NCBI GenBank assembly: GCA_002154345.1
Contig: MUNB01000051.1
Location: forward strand, 1-50,304
DNA: 50,304 nt
DNA from: Streptomyces griseus
GTDB lineage: Bacteria; Actinomycetota; Actinomycetes; Streptomycetales; Streptomycetaceae
Direction of reading: 5' to 3'
The position numbers and the translations under genes were made by a program. This document shows positions 35,258 to 43,040 of the stretch, piece by piece; the first letter of the stretch is position 1; every line of letters starts with the position of its first letter. A model generated the notes under the pieces. The model saw only the letters and a list, made by a program, of their open reading frames with translations. It was not told the origin of the DNA and searched no databases.

Positions 35258-35345
35258 CGTGCCGCGGGTGAACGAACGGTGAACGCCTGACGGATATCAC
35301 TCCTCTGGTTCGCCATGCGATCTTGTCGGCTCGTATGGTGTCCGG

Positions 35346-35726
35346 ATGGCAACTCCGTTGGCAGGCATACCGATCGAGGACGTGAGCGAGGAGCGCTGTG
35401 TGCCCTGCTCCCCGGGGCTTCTCATCGGCCACGACGAAGTCGAGACGCTGTCTGTCCAGTTGAAGGCGATGGCCGACCCGACTCGCCTCCAGATCGTCCA
35501 CCTCATCGATCATTCGCCGGCAGGCGAGCTCTGTGTCTGCGACCTGACCGAGTCGCTCGACCTGGCGCAGCCCACGGTGAGCCGGCACCTGAAGATCCTC
35601 ACCACCGCGGGGCTGCTGCGCCGTGAGCAGCGAGGAACGTGGGCCTGGTTCTCGATTCGCTGGGATGCCTTGCAGGAGCTCAGGAAGCAGGCCTTCCCCC
35701 GGGGGATCGACTGCTCGCCGTACTGA
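35346..35726 (+). CDS. arsR: ArsR-family repressor with N-terminal Cys cluster
   Basis: A 126-residue repressor with an N-terminal CVPC pair (ERCVPCSPG), the metal-binding ELCVCDLTE helix and recognition helix LAQPTVSRHLKIL. The CVCD cysteines are the classical As(III) site. It is on the plus strand, following arsO by 88 bases, and its stop abuts the stop of the decayed minus-strand arsC. ATG at 35346 has no strong ribosome-binding site. Confidence 0.88.
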   Translation: MATPLAGIPIEDVSEERCVPCSPGLLIGHDEVETLSVQLKAMADPTRLQIVHLIDHSPAGELCVCDLTESLDLAQPTVSRHLKILTTAGLLRREQRGTWAWFSIRWDALQELRKQAFPRGIDCSPY

Positions 35727-36142
35727 TCATCCGGTTCCGTGCGCCGGAGTCACGTCCATCGCTGCGATGAGATCCTCGACGAGGCCCCTGATGGCGTCAC
35801 GGATGGGGCGCACCGCGTCCACGCCCTGCCCGGCCGGGTCGTCCAGCTTCCAGTCGGGGTAGCGCTTGCCGGGAAACACCTCGCAGGTGTCCCCGCAGCC
35901 CATCGTGACGCACACGTCCGACTCGCTGGCGGCATCCGCGTGGTGAGAATCTTGGGGACCTCCGCGGACATGTCGATGCCGACTTCACGCATCGCCTCTA
36001 CCGCCGCCGGGTTGACCGCCGAGGCCGGCGCGGAGCCCGCCGAACGGACCTCGATCCGGTCGCCGGCCACGTGGCGAAGTCATGCGGCGGCCATCTGGGA
36101 CCGGCCTGCGTTGTGCATGCATGCGAACAGGACGGAGGGCAT
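35727..36142 (-). pseudogene. arsC: Decayed second arsenate reductase (arsC)
   Basis: Clear ArsC sequence in broken frames. It starts [20 protein letters not shown], then an in-frame TGA stop at 36080-36082 replaces one residue, then LRHVAGDRIEVRSAG continues to KILTT. A one-base loss near 35941 shifts the frame, and the rest (VTMGCGDTCEVFPG onward) reads in the next frame to the stop at 35727. The catalytic P-loop cysteine is kept but the protein cannot be made whole. It sits back-to-back with an arsR (36239) exactly as the intact arsC/arsR pair does. Sequencing error at two sites is a less likely alternative. Confidence 0.85.
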
Positions 36143-36238
36143 CCGGGACACCTGCGTCTCCTCAAATGGGTTGTTGTGGAAAGGCGTTGAAAGTCGGACG
36201 GTCGATACACGTTGTACTTGGTGTGTCACGATCGGGGC

Positions 36239-36547
36239 ATGCTGACGTCGGTGAACGCGGAACTGCTGAGGGCCCTGGCGGACCCTTTGCGGCTTCGCAT
36301 CGTGTGCCTGCTCGCCCGCGAGTCGCTGTGTACGACTCATCTCGTCGAGGAGACCGGCGCGCGGCAGACGAACCTGTCCAACCATCTCCGGGTTCTCCGG
36401 GAATCGGGCGTCGTGGAGACCGAGCCCTGTGGGCGCTTCACCTACTACCGGCTGAGGCCCGAGGCACTGGCCGATCTGGCCACATTCCTCGGTGGCCTGG
36501 CCGAAGGAGGGTGCGAAACCCCTGCGGCCCGGCGGCCTTGCGGTTGA
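36239..36547 (+). CDS. arsR: ArsR-family repressor (copy paired with decayed arsC)
   Basis: A 102-residue repressor starting MLTSVNAELLRALADPLRLR, very similar to the arsR at 32732 (same LARESLCTTHLVEETGARQT and TEPCGRFTYYRL). An earlier in-frame start at 36212 adds nine residues but 36239 matches the paralogue. It ends GCETPAARRPCG. It is divergent from the decayed arsC and may act as an extra repressor of either the acr3 locus or the ligase-mtn operon 580 bases downstream. Confidence 0.85.
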   Translation: MLTSVNAELLRALADPLRLRIVCLLARESLCTTHLVEETGARQTNLSNHLRVLRESGVVETEPCGRFTYYRLRPEALADLATFLGGLAEGGCETPAARRPCG

Positions 36548-37128
36548 AAGTCCGGCCGCTTCACCTTCGGAGCGTCCCCGCCGTCTCGACGTCCACTCGC
36601 CCCTGACGCCATGGGCTGAGGATCTCGATCCGGGCGCGAACGTTACCCCCTCCGAGCGCCTCCCGCGACCCCGGTGCAGGTGACTTGACCGTGGCGGTGA
36701 CCGAGTGGGGGAAGGGATATCAGGTGTCCTCTGTCGCTCTGCATCATCGATGGCCACCGATTGAAATGCGCCGTGCGTCAACACAGCCCAGAGCCTCCCG
36801 CGACCCTGGCGGCGGAATCTGCTGGCGTCGCAAGACGAACCTGATCGCTCTCGCCTTTTACAGGTTTCATCTGCGCGAATGGCCACCCCGGGTAACCTGG
36901 CCGTCTTTCGCACCCCCAGACGTGAGCGAATCGGGGCAGGTGTGCCGTGCGGCGGTGACGCCGAGGAAGGTGGGCACCTTCAGCCATTCATCGATCTATT
37001 GACATACATCGCTTGACGCTGGCAGGGTTCCGGCCGTCGGCCGAACAGCGCCGTTGCCGATCTGGGCTCCACCCCGCTCCGTCGGCCCGCCCCGGCCCCG
37101 ACCACACGTCGACGCAAAGGTTCCCGCC
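36548..37128 (+). promoter_or_regulatory. 580-base gap with the ligase-mtn promoter
   Basis: No protein-coding gene is supported between the arsR stop and the ATP-grasp start. The downstream part (36925-37067) is the second copy of the duplicated promoter-operator block. The first 370 bases show no recognisable element. Confidence 0.6.
36925..37067 (+). promoter_or_regulatory. Duplicated promoter-operator block, ligase-mtn operon copy
   Basis: This is the second copy of the 26393-26537 block. The -35 box TTGACA (36999-37004) and -10 box CAGGGT (37023-37028) again have an 18-base spacer, and the operator-like TCTATTGACATACATCG lies at 36995-37011. The shared run AGCCATTCATCGATCTATTG is exact. 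Start codon of the ligase gene is about 100 bases downstream of the -10 box, leaving a long leader. Confidence 0.75.
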
Positions 37129-38391
37129 ATGGCCGCCACGCCCCGCCCGCACTCGCCCGTCACCGAGGCACCGGTCCTGCTCCTCATGGGCAGCGGTGAC
37201 CGCCGCTATCGGGAGTACATCGTGGCGGCCGTCTCGCGCCACTTCCGCCTGTGGCTTCTCGACGCGTACGAGCCGAGCTGGCAACTGCCGTACATGGAGG
37301 GGACCTCGCTCCTCGACACCAAGGACCTCGACGCCCTCCTCGTCGAGGCGAAGAAGGTCATGCAACAGCTGCCGGTCGCGGGGGTCTTCACCTACGACGA
37401 GTCCCTCGTGCACGCCGCCGCGCGCCTCGCCGAAGCCCTCGGCCTGCCCGGAAGCGCGCCCGACGCGGTGCTCTCCTGCCGTGACAAGGCGGCCACTCGG
37501 GCACGGCTCTCGGCGGCCGACGTGCCGCAGCCGGCCTGCACCCCGGTCTCCACGGCGGCCGAGGCACGCCGTGCCGCCGACGCGACCGGCTACCCGGTGG
37601 TGGTCAAGGCCCGTGGTCTCGCCGGCAGTCTCGGTGTCGTCCGGGCCGACCACGGCGACGCCGTAGAGGCGGCGTTCGAGGCGGCGAGCTCCGCCAACTG
37701 GCCCGGAGTACCCCGTTACGAGGCCGACGTCCTGGTCGAGGAGTACCTCACCGGACCCGAGATCAGCATCGACGCGGTCGTCGTCGACGGCGTGTGCACC
37801 CCCATGATCGTGGCACGCAAGCAGACCGGCATGGACCCGTACTTCGAGGAGACCGGCCACACCGTCGACGCCACCGACCCCCTCCTGCAGGACGCCGAAC
37901 TCCTGGACCAACTGCACCGCATCCACAAGGCGCTCGGCTTCGAACGCGGTGCTACTCACACCGAGTTCAAGCTCACCCCCGAGGGGCCGCGCCTCGTCGA
38001 GATCAACGCGCGCCTCGGCGGCGACTTCATTCCCCTCATCGGCATGCTCGCGACCGGCACCGATACCGCCGTCGCCGCTGCTCACGTGGCGGCCGGGCTC
38101 ACCCCCGACACCGCGCCGAAGGCGCAGAAGAACGCAGCCATCAGGTTCCTCTACCCGGAGCGCGACTGCGAGGCGGTCGAAGTGGTCGTCCGCACCGACC
38201 TCTTCGGGCCCACGGTGCACAGCGCGGTCGCGACGGCCGGCCCCGGCACCCGGCTGGCACTTCCGCCCCGGGCGTACATGAACCGCTACGGCTACGTCAT
38301 CGCCGTCGGCGAGGACCCCGAGCAGGTGACCGCCGACGTGGAGGCCGGGCCCACGCTGATCGAACTGCGGTCGCGTCCCCTGACCGACTGA
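37129..38391 (+). CDS. ATP-grasp ligase, putative amide-bond-forming enzyme
   Basis: A 420-residue ATP-grasp protein. The N-terminal domain begins VLLLMGSGDRRYREYI; the ATP-binding lysine region is YPVVVKARGLAGSLG, the lid VLVEEYLTGPEISIDAVV, and the Mg2+-binding end LVEINARLGGDFIPLIG. This fits the amino-acid ligase/carbamoyl-phosphate-synthase-like branch that joins a carboxylate to an amine through an acyl phosphate. It heads the mtn operon under the same promoter type as the arsL-like operon, so its substrate may be the organoarsenical amino acid, giving a peptide or amide. The exact substrates cannot be read from sequence. ATG at 37129 is preferred over 37054, which reads across Pro/Arg-rich non-coding sequence. 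Confidence 0.8.
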   Translation: MAATPRPHSPVTEAPVLLLMGSGDRRYREYIVAAVSRHFRLWLLDAYEPSWQLPYMEGTSLLDTKDLDALLVEAKKVMQQLPVAGVFTYDESLVHAAARLAEALGLPGSAPDAVLSCRDKAATRARLSAADVPQPACTPVSTAAEARRAADATGYPVVVKARGLAGSLGVVRADHGDAVEAAFEAASSANWPGVPRYEADVLVEEYLTGPEISIDAVVVDGVCTPMIVARKQTGMDPYFEETGHTVDATDPLLQDAELLDQLHRIHKALGFERGATHTEFKLTPEGPRLVEINARLGGDFIPLIGMLATGTDTAVAAAHVAAGLTPDTAPKAQKNAAIRFLYPERDCEAVEVVVRTDLFGPTVHSAVATAGPGTRLALPPRAYMNRYGYVIAVGEDPEQVTADVEAGPTLIELRSRPLTD

Positions 38392-38428
38392 CCGGTTGCA
38401 CCATTCAGGCCCCGAGGAGCCGCCGCCC

Positions 38429-39454
38429 GTGAGCAAGCCCTCCGACCAGCCGTCACTGCGCTGGGACGACAACGCGATCGTCACCCTCGACCAGCGCTCG
38501 CTGCCCCACGAGAGACGGCTTCTGCGCCTGGACACCGTGGACGACGTCATCACCGCCATCGCGACGCTCGCGGTACGGGGCGCGCCCTCCATCGGGCTCG
38601 CGGGCGCCCTGGGCGTCGCGCTCTCCGCGTACACCCACTGCTCGCCGGACGTCACCGGCGGCGGGCAGCAGGCCGTGCACGCCGACGCCCGGCGGCTCGT
38701 CGCCGCCCGCCCGACGGCAGTCAACCTGGCCTGGGCGGTCGACCGAGCCCTCGGAAGGCTCGCCGACGGCCCGGACGCGGTCCTGGCCGAGGCCACCGCC
38801 ATGATCGACGAGGACCGGGTGGTCAACCGGCAGATGGTCGCCCACGCGATCCAGGCCGTAGAGGACCGCTGTCCGCAGCGACCCCTGCGACTCCTGACCC
38901 ACTGCAACACCGGACGGCTCGCGACCGCGGCCGTGGGCACCGCCCTCGGCACGATCCTCGCCCTCGCCGACGCCGGAAGGGTCACCGAGGTCCTCGTCGA
39001 CGAGACCCGTCCACTCCTGCAGGGCGCACGACTGACGGCCTGGGAACTGGAGGAGGCCGGTGTGCCACACCGCGTCTGCGTCGACAGCGCGGCAGCCGCG
39101 GCCATGAGCCAGGGGCTCGTGGACTGCGTCCTCGTCGGAGCCGACCGGATCACCGCGCGCGGGGACGTGGCCAACAAGATCGGCACCTACGGACTGGCGA
39201 TCGCCGCCGCCCACCACGGCATCCCCTTCATCGTCGTCGCCCCCGAGTCGTCGTGGGACAGGTCCCTCGTCAACGGCTGGGACATCGTCATCGAGGAACG
39301 TGACGCGGATGAGGTGACCAGCTACGGCGGGATCCGCACCACGCCAGGCGGTACGCGCGCGTACAACCCCGCCTTCGACGTCACCCCGGCTTCCCTGATC
39401 ACCGCGATCGTCTCCGAGCACGGTGTCCACCACGGATCCGAGGTAAGGGCATGA
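38429..39454 (+). CDS. mtnA: 5-Methylthioribose-1-phosphate isomerase (MtnA)
   Basis: A 341-residue isomerase with the catalytic Cys159 (THCNTGRLAT) and Asp239 (VGADRI) and the AVRGAPSIGLAGALG motif near residues 48-62, all characteristic of MtnA. It converts methylthioribose-1-phosphate to methylthioribulose-1-phosphate in methionine salvage. GTG at 38429 has GAGGAGCC 8 bases upstream. It follows the ATP-grasp gene by 37 bases and overlaps mtnB by ATGA, so it is cotranscribed. Confidence 0.92.
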   Translation: MSKPSDQPSLRWDDNAIVTLDQRSLPHERRLLRLDTVDDVITAIATLAVRGAPSIGLAGALGVALSAYTHCSPDVTGGGQQAVHADARRLVAARPTAVNLAWAVDRALGRLADGPDAVLAEATAMIDEDRVVNRQMVAHAIQAVEDRCPQRPLRLLTHCNTGRLATAAVGTALGTILALADAGRVTEVLVDETRPLLQGARLTAWELEEAGVPHRVCVDSAAAAAMSQGLVDCVLVGADRITARGDVANKIGTYGLAIAAAHHGIPFIVVAPESSWDRSLVNGWDIVIEERDADEVTSYGGIRTTPGGTRAYNPAFDVTPASLITAIVSEHGVHHGSEVRA

Positions 39455-40113
39455 GCTACGCGCCGTCCACCGCCGCAGGCAAGCAGACCGCCCAGCAGCT
39501 GGCCGGCATCTCCCGCACCCTGTACGAGCGCGGATGGATGCCGGGTACGTCGGGCAACATCTCCATGCGGTTGCCCGACGTACCCGACCGGGCGCTGATC
39601 ACGGCGAGCGGCCGGGACAAAGGCGAACTGACCGCCCGGGACGTGGTGGAGGTCGACGCCCTTACCGGCCGGGCGTCTCCTTCCGTCCAGGACCGCCCCT
39701 CGGCGGAGACCTCCATCCATGCGGCGGTCTACCGCGTCACCGGAGCCCGCGCCGTCATCCACGTCCACTCCCCGTATGCCACGGTCGTCGCCCACCGTGC
39801 CGCCGCCCTGGACGCCGTTGCCTCGGTACGACTGGAACGCTTCGAGCTGCTCAAGGGACTGGGGCTGAAGAACCCGACCTTCACCGACCTGCCGGTCTTC
39901 CCCAACTGGCCCGAGGTCGACCGGATCGCCGACGACGTCGCCGCCCATCTCGGGGCCGACCGGGAAGGTCCGCCCGGGCTGCTTCTGGCCGATCACGGCA
40001 TCACCACGTGGGGCGAATCGCTGGGCCAGGCGAAGAACCGGCTCGAATGCCTCGAGTCGCTCTGCCAGCTGCTCGTGATCTCCCGGACCGAGCTGCACGT
40101 CTCCCGTTCCTGA
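39451..40113 (+). CDS. mtnB: Methylthioribulose-1-phosphate dehydratase (MtnB)
   Basis: A 220-residue class II aldolase-fold enzyme. Zn2+ ligands are visible as His104 and His106 (VIHVHSPYAT) and a later ADHG histidine; Glu86 lies in the SAETSIH catalytic loop. PGTSGNISMR (31-40) is the substrate phosphate loop. It dehydrates methylthioribulose-1-phosphate to the diketone. It starts in an ATGA overlap with mtnA and precedes mtnD by 24 bases. Confidence 0.92.
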   Translation: MSYAPSTAAGKQTAQQLAGISRTLYERGWMPGTSGNISMRLPDVPDRALITASGRDKGELTARDVVEVDALTGRASPSVQDRPSAETSIHAAVYRVTGARAVIHVHSPYATVVAHRAAALDAVASVRLERFELLKGLGLKNPTFTDLPVFPNWPEVDRIADDVAAHLGADREGPPGLLLADHGITTWGESLGQAKNRLECLESLCQLLVISRTELHVSRS

Positions 40114-40137
40114 AGAACTCGAGGACAGGACCACACC

Positions 40138-40713
40138 ATGACCTTGCTGCAGATCATGCCGGACGACGCACCGGACACCGTACTGCTCCACACGCGGGAC
40201 GAGGAGGCCATCGCACAGGCCCTGCGCGAGAGGTCGGTCTCCTTCACCCGCTGGCCGCTGCGCGCACAGGCCACGCCGCAGACGGCGTCCGAGGAACTGC
40301 TCGACGCCTACCGGGCGGAGATCGACGAACTGTGCGCCCGCCAGAAGCTGAGCCTCGTCGATGTCGCCCGCCTCCACCCCGAGGAGGGAGCGGAGTGGCA
40401 GGAGCGCGCGGCCAAGGCCCGGTCGACGTTCCTCGACGAGCACCGGCACGCCGAGGACGAGGTCCGGTTCTTCGCCCACGGCACCGGCTGCTTCTACCTG
40501 CACCTGGAGGACCGCGTGTACGCCGTGGTCTGCGAGGCCGGAGACCTGCTGTCGGTCCCGGCCGGCACCCGGCACTGGTTCGACATGGGACCCGTACCGG
40601 ACTTCTGCGCCATCCGGTTCTTCGAGAAGGAGGACGGCTGGGTGGGCGACTTCACCCAGGAGCCCATCGCCGATGGCTTCCCCCGCCTAGACGCGCTACT
40701 GCGGGAGGGCTGA
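40138..40713 (+). CDS. mtnD: Acireductone dioxygenase (MtnD)
   Basis: A 191-residue cupin. The metal ligands are complete: His102, His104 and Glu108 in EHRHAEDEVRFF, and His146 in AGTRHWFDMG. With Fe2+ this enzyme makes 4-methylthio-2-oxobutanoate, the direct methionine precursor; with Ni2+ it makes an off-pathway product. It overlaps mtnC by one base (TGATG). Confidence 0.93.
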   Translation: MTLLQIMPDDAPDTVLLHTRDEEAIAQALRERSVSFTRWPLRAQATPQTASEELLDAYRAEIDELCARQKLSLVDVARLHPEEGAEWQERAAKARSTFLDEHRHAEDEVRFFAHGTGCFYLHLEDRVYAVVCEAGDLLSVPAGTRHWFDMGPVPDFCAIRFFEKEDGWVGDFTQEPIADGFPRLDALLREG

Positions 40714-41495
40714 TGACGCGCAGCCGTCCGGGCCGAGTCCCCGACAACGGGCTGCGGGCCGTCGTTCTCGACATCGAGGGGACCACCGGCTCCCTCGGCC
40801 ACGTCCGTGACGTCCTCTTCCCCTACGCCCGCCGACGGATCGCTCCCTGGCTCGCCGCGCACCGCGGCACAACACCCTGGCGGCAGATCCTTGACGCGGT
40901 CGCCGCCCACACCGGGGCTGCCCATGACGAGGCGAGTGCTCTCGCACTCCTGGAGCAGTGGGCCGACGCAGATGTGAAGGCGGCGCCGCTGAAGACGCTG
41001 CAGGGCCTGATCTGGGCCGATGGCTACGCGGCAGGTGAGCTGTACGGTCACGTGTACCCGGACGTACCGCCCGCCCTGCAGCACTGGAAGACGCAGTGCA
41101 CAGACCGCTTCATCTACTCCTCCGGCTCCGTGGCCGCGCAGCGGGACTGGTTCGGCCACACGGCCCACGGCGATCTGCGCCCTTTGCTCGACGGCTACTT
41201 CGACCTGACGACAGCCGGCCCCAAGGCGGCCACCGACTCCTACCGTGCGATCGCGGCACGTCTGGGACACGCGCCCGGCGGCCTGCTGTTCGTCAGCGAC
41301 GTCGGTGCCGAGCTCGACGCCGCGGCCGAGGCCGGCTGGCAGACGGTCGCGGTGTGCCGTCCCGACGACGAACGTTCGGCAGTGACCGGCCACAAGACCG
41401 TCGCCTCGCTCACCCCACTCGTTTCCCGACCCGGCCCGGGTACGTCGACGCCGCCGGTCGACACGCACACGCAGGAGGACCCAAGCCATGAGTGA
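40713..41495 (+). CDS. mtnC: Enolase-phosphatase (MtnC)
   Basis: A 260-residue HAD phosphatase. The nucleophile motif is VVLDIEGTTG (Asp at about 20), the Ser/Thr motif FIYSSGSVAAQRDWFG, the Lys motif in TAGPKAATDSY, and the acidic motif FVSDVGAELDAA. These match MtnC, which enolises then dephosphorylates the diketone to acireductone. ATG at 40713 shares a base with the mtnD stop. It overlaps mtnP by 8 bases. Confidence 0.92.
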   Translation: MTRSRPGRVPDNGLRAVVLDIEGTTGSLGHVRDVLFPYARRRIAPWLAAHRGTTPWRQILDAVAAHTGAAHDEASALALLEQWADADVKAAPLKTLQGLIWADGYAAGELYGHVYPDVPPALQHWKTQCTDRFIYSSGSVAAQRDWFGHTAHGDLRPLLDGYFDLTTAGPKAATDSYRAIAARLGHAPGGLLFVSDVGAELDAAAEAGWQTVAVCRPDDERSAVTGHKTVASLTPLVSRPGPGTSTPPVDTHTQEDPSHE

Positions 41496-42309
41496 TCCGT
41501 CCGACACGACGCCGAAGGCCGACATCGCGGTCATCGGGGGCAGCGGCTTCTACGAACTCCTGCAGTCGGTACAGCGCGTCGAGGTCACCACCCCCTACGG
41601 CTCACCCTCCGACGCGGTGTTCATCGGCACCGTGGGCGACCGCGGAGTGGCCTTCCTGCCCCGGCACGGCAGCCACCACGAACTCCCGCCGCACCGCATC
41701 AACTACCGCGCCAACATGTGGGCACTGCGTTCGCTGGGAGTGAGGCAGGTCCTCGCGCCCTGCGCGGTAGGTTCGCTGCGCAGGTCTCTCGGCCCCGGAA
41801 GCGTCGTCCTCCCCGACCAGCTCGTCGACCGGACCGCCGGCCGCGTCCAGACGTACTACGAGCACGGCGCCACCCACGTGTCGTTCGCCGACCCGTATTG
41901 CGCGTCGGGACGGGCGGCCGTGCTCAAGGCAGCGGGAGAGGCGGGCGCCGATGTCCACGACGGGGGAGTGATGGTGGTCGTTGAAGGGCCACGGTTCTCC
42001 ACCCGGGCCGAGTCCCAGTGGTACGCCGCGGCAGGCTGGTCCCTGATCAACATGACCGGGCACCCGGAAGCGGTACTCGCCCGTGAGCTCGCCCTCTGCT
42101 ACACCTCCATAGCCCTGGTCACGGACTACGACGCCGGTGTGGAGCGCGGAGAAGGCGTCTCGCAGGACGAGGTGTTCCGTGTGTTCGCGGCGAACGTGGA
42201 ACGCCTGAAGAGCCTGGTCCTGAAGGCCGTCCCGCTCCTGGACCGCGAGCGGGTCTGCGCGTGCGCGACGGCGCCGGACGGGATGGGCCTGCCGTTCGAG
42301 CTCCCTTGA
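41488..42309 (+). CDS. mtnP: 5'-Methylthioadenosine phosphorylase (MtnP)
   Basis: A 273-residue phosphorylase starting with the family motif IAVIGGSGFYEL and containing PRHGSHHELPPHRINYRANM and INMTGHPEAVLARELALCYT. It cleaves MTA with phosphate to adenine and methylthioribose-1-phosphate, feeding MtnA directly; no MtnN/MtnK pair is needed. Its substrate is the by-product expected of the ArsL-type reaction. It is the last gene of the operon; a bidirectional terminator follows. Confidence 0.92.
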   Translation: MSDPSDTTPKADIAVIGGSGFYELLQSVQRVEVTTPYGSPSDAVFIGTVGDRGVAFLPRHGSHHELPPHRINYRANMWALRSLGVRQVLAPCAVGSLRRSLGPGSVVLPDQLVDRTAGRVQTYYEHGATHVSFADPYCASGRAAVLKAAGEAGADVHDGGVMVVVEGPRFSTRAESQWYAAAGWSLINMTGHPEAVLARELALCYTSIALVTDYDAGVERGEGVSQDEVFRVFAANVERLKSLVLKAVPLLDRERVCACATAPDGMGLPFELP

Positions 42310-42359
42310 CACAGCGGTCGGTACGGGCCGCAGCCGTTCCGTTCAGGAACACCCGGGCT

Positions 42360-42387
42360 GATGCCGGTCACCGTGGTGACCGGCATC
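42360..42387. terminator. Bidirectional terminator between mtnP and arsN
   Basis: Perfect 13-base arms (GATGCCGGTCACC and its complement) with a tight loop lie between the convergent mtnP and arsN stops, 3 bases beyond the latter. Confidence 0.8.
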
Positions 42388-42389
42388 GG

Positions 42390-42908
42390 TCATTCGACGA
42401 CGGGGCTGCGGCGCTCCACGAGCAGGACGTCGCGCCAGACGCCGTGGTGGCGGGCCACGCGCTCCCGCCGGCCCAGGACGCGAAACCCCAAGGACTCGTG
42501 CAGAACCAGGCTCGCCGCGTTCTCGGGGAAGATGCCTGCCTGGATCGTCCAGAAGCCCGCCTTCTCCGTGGAGACGATCAGAGCCTCCAGAAGTGTGCGT
42601 CCAACGCCGGTTCCGCGCGCCGTGGGACAGACGTACACGGAATGCTCGACGACCCCCGCGTACGCGGGTCGCGTCGAGACCTGCGACACCGCCGTCCAGC
42701 CGACCACCCGCCCCTCCTGCCCCAGCGCCACGAACCGGTGCGCCGGCAATTTGGCGGTGTCGAACGCGCTCCAGGGCGGCGCGGTGGTCTCGAACGTGGC
42801 GTTGCCCTCGTCGATGCCCTGCTGGTAGATCGCCATGACGGCCGAGGCGTGGTCGTCGGTCATCGGAACCAGGGCGATGCCCGGGTCCGGGTGCAGCGAT
42901 GCGGTCAT
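42390..42908 (-). CDS. arsN: ArsN-type N-acetyltransferase (organoarsenical resistance)
   Basis: A 172-residue GNAT enzyme with acetyl-CoA loop RGTGVGRTLL and the diagnostic C-terminal run HESLGFRVLGRRERVARHHG followed by WRDVLLVERRS, shared by phosphinothricin acetyltransferase (PAT/BAR) and ArsN. ArsN1 proteins acetylate the alpha-amino group of arsinothricin and so inactivate it; a self-resistance role is likely here. Placement next to the mtn operon and the permease supports this over general herbicide resistance. It has no close coding neighbour on its strand within 130 bases. Confidence 0.88.
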   Translation of the reverse strand: MTASLHPDPGIALVPMTDDHASAVMAIYQQGIDEGNATFETTAPPWSAFDTAKLPAHRFVALGQEGRVVGWTAVSQVSTRPAYAGVVEHSVYVCPTARGTGVGRTLLEALIVSTEKAGFWTIQAGIFPENAASLVLHESLGFRVLGRRERVARHHGVWRDVLLVERRSPVVE

Positions 42909-42975
42909 ACGTGCTCCTTGCCTCGGTGCGCTCCCGCTGAAGGGGCACGCACGCTGTTCGTCAGCGGGTACGGCG

Positions 42976-43011
42976 ACGCTCCTGCGGCGTCGGGGGTTGC
43001 CGCAGGAGCGT
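42976..43011 (-). terminator. Terminator of the ArsP-like permease gene
   Basis: Perfect 13-base arms (ACGCTCCTGCGGC and complement) with a 10-base loop lie 29 bases beyond the permease stop on the minus strand, upstream of arsN. Confidence 0.7.
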
Positions 43012-43040
43012 GGGTTGGGGGTGGGAGGAGGAGTACCGGA

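Noticed and set aside
26595..42309. Arsenopolyketide/bisenarsan-type arsenic cluster of Streptomyces
   Set aside because: No PEP mutase, EPSP-synthase-like or polyketide synthase genes are present; the gene set fits an ArsL-type route instead.
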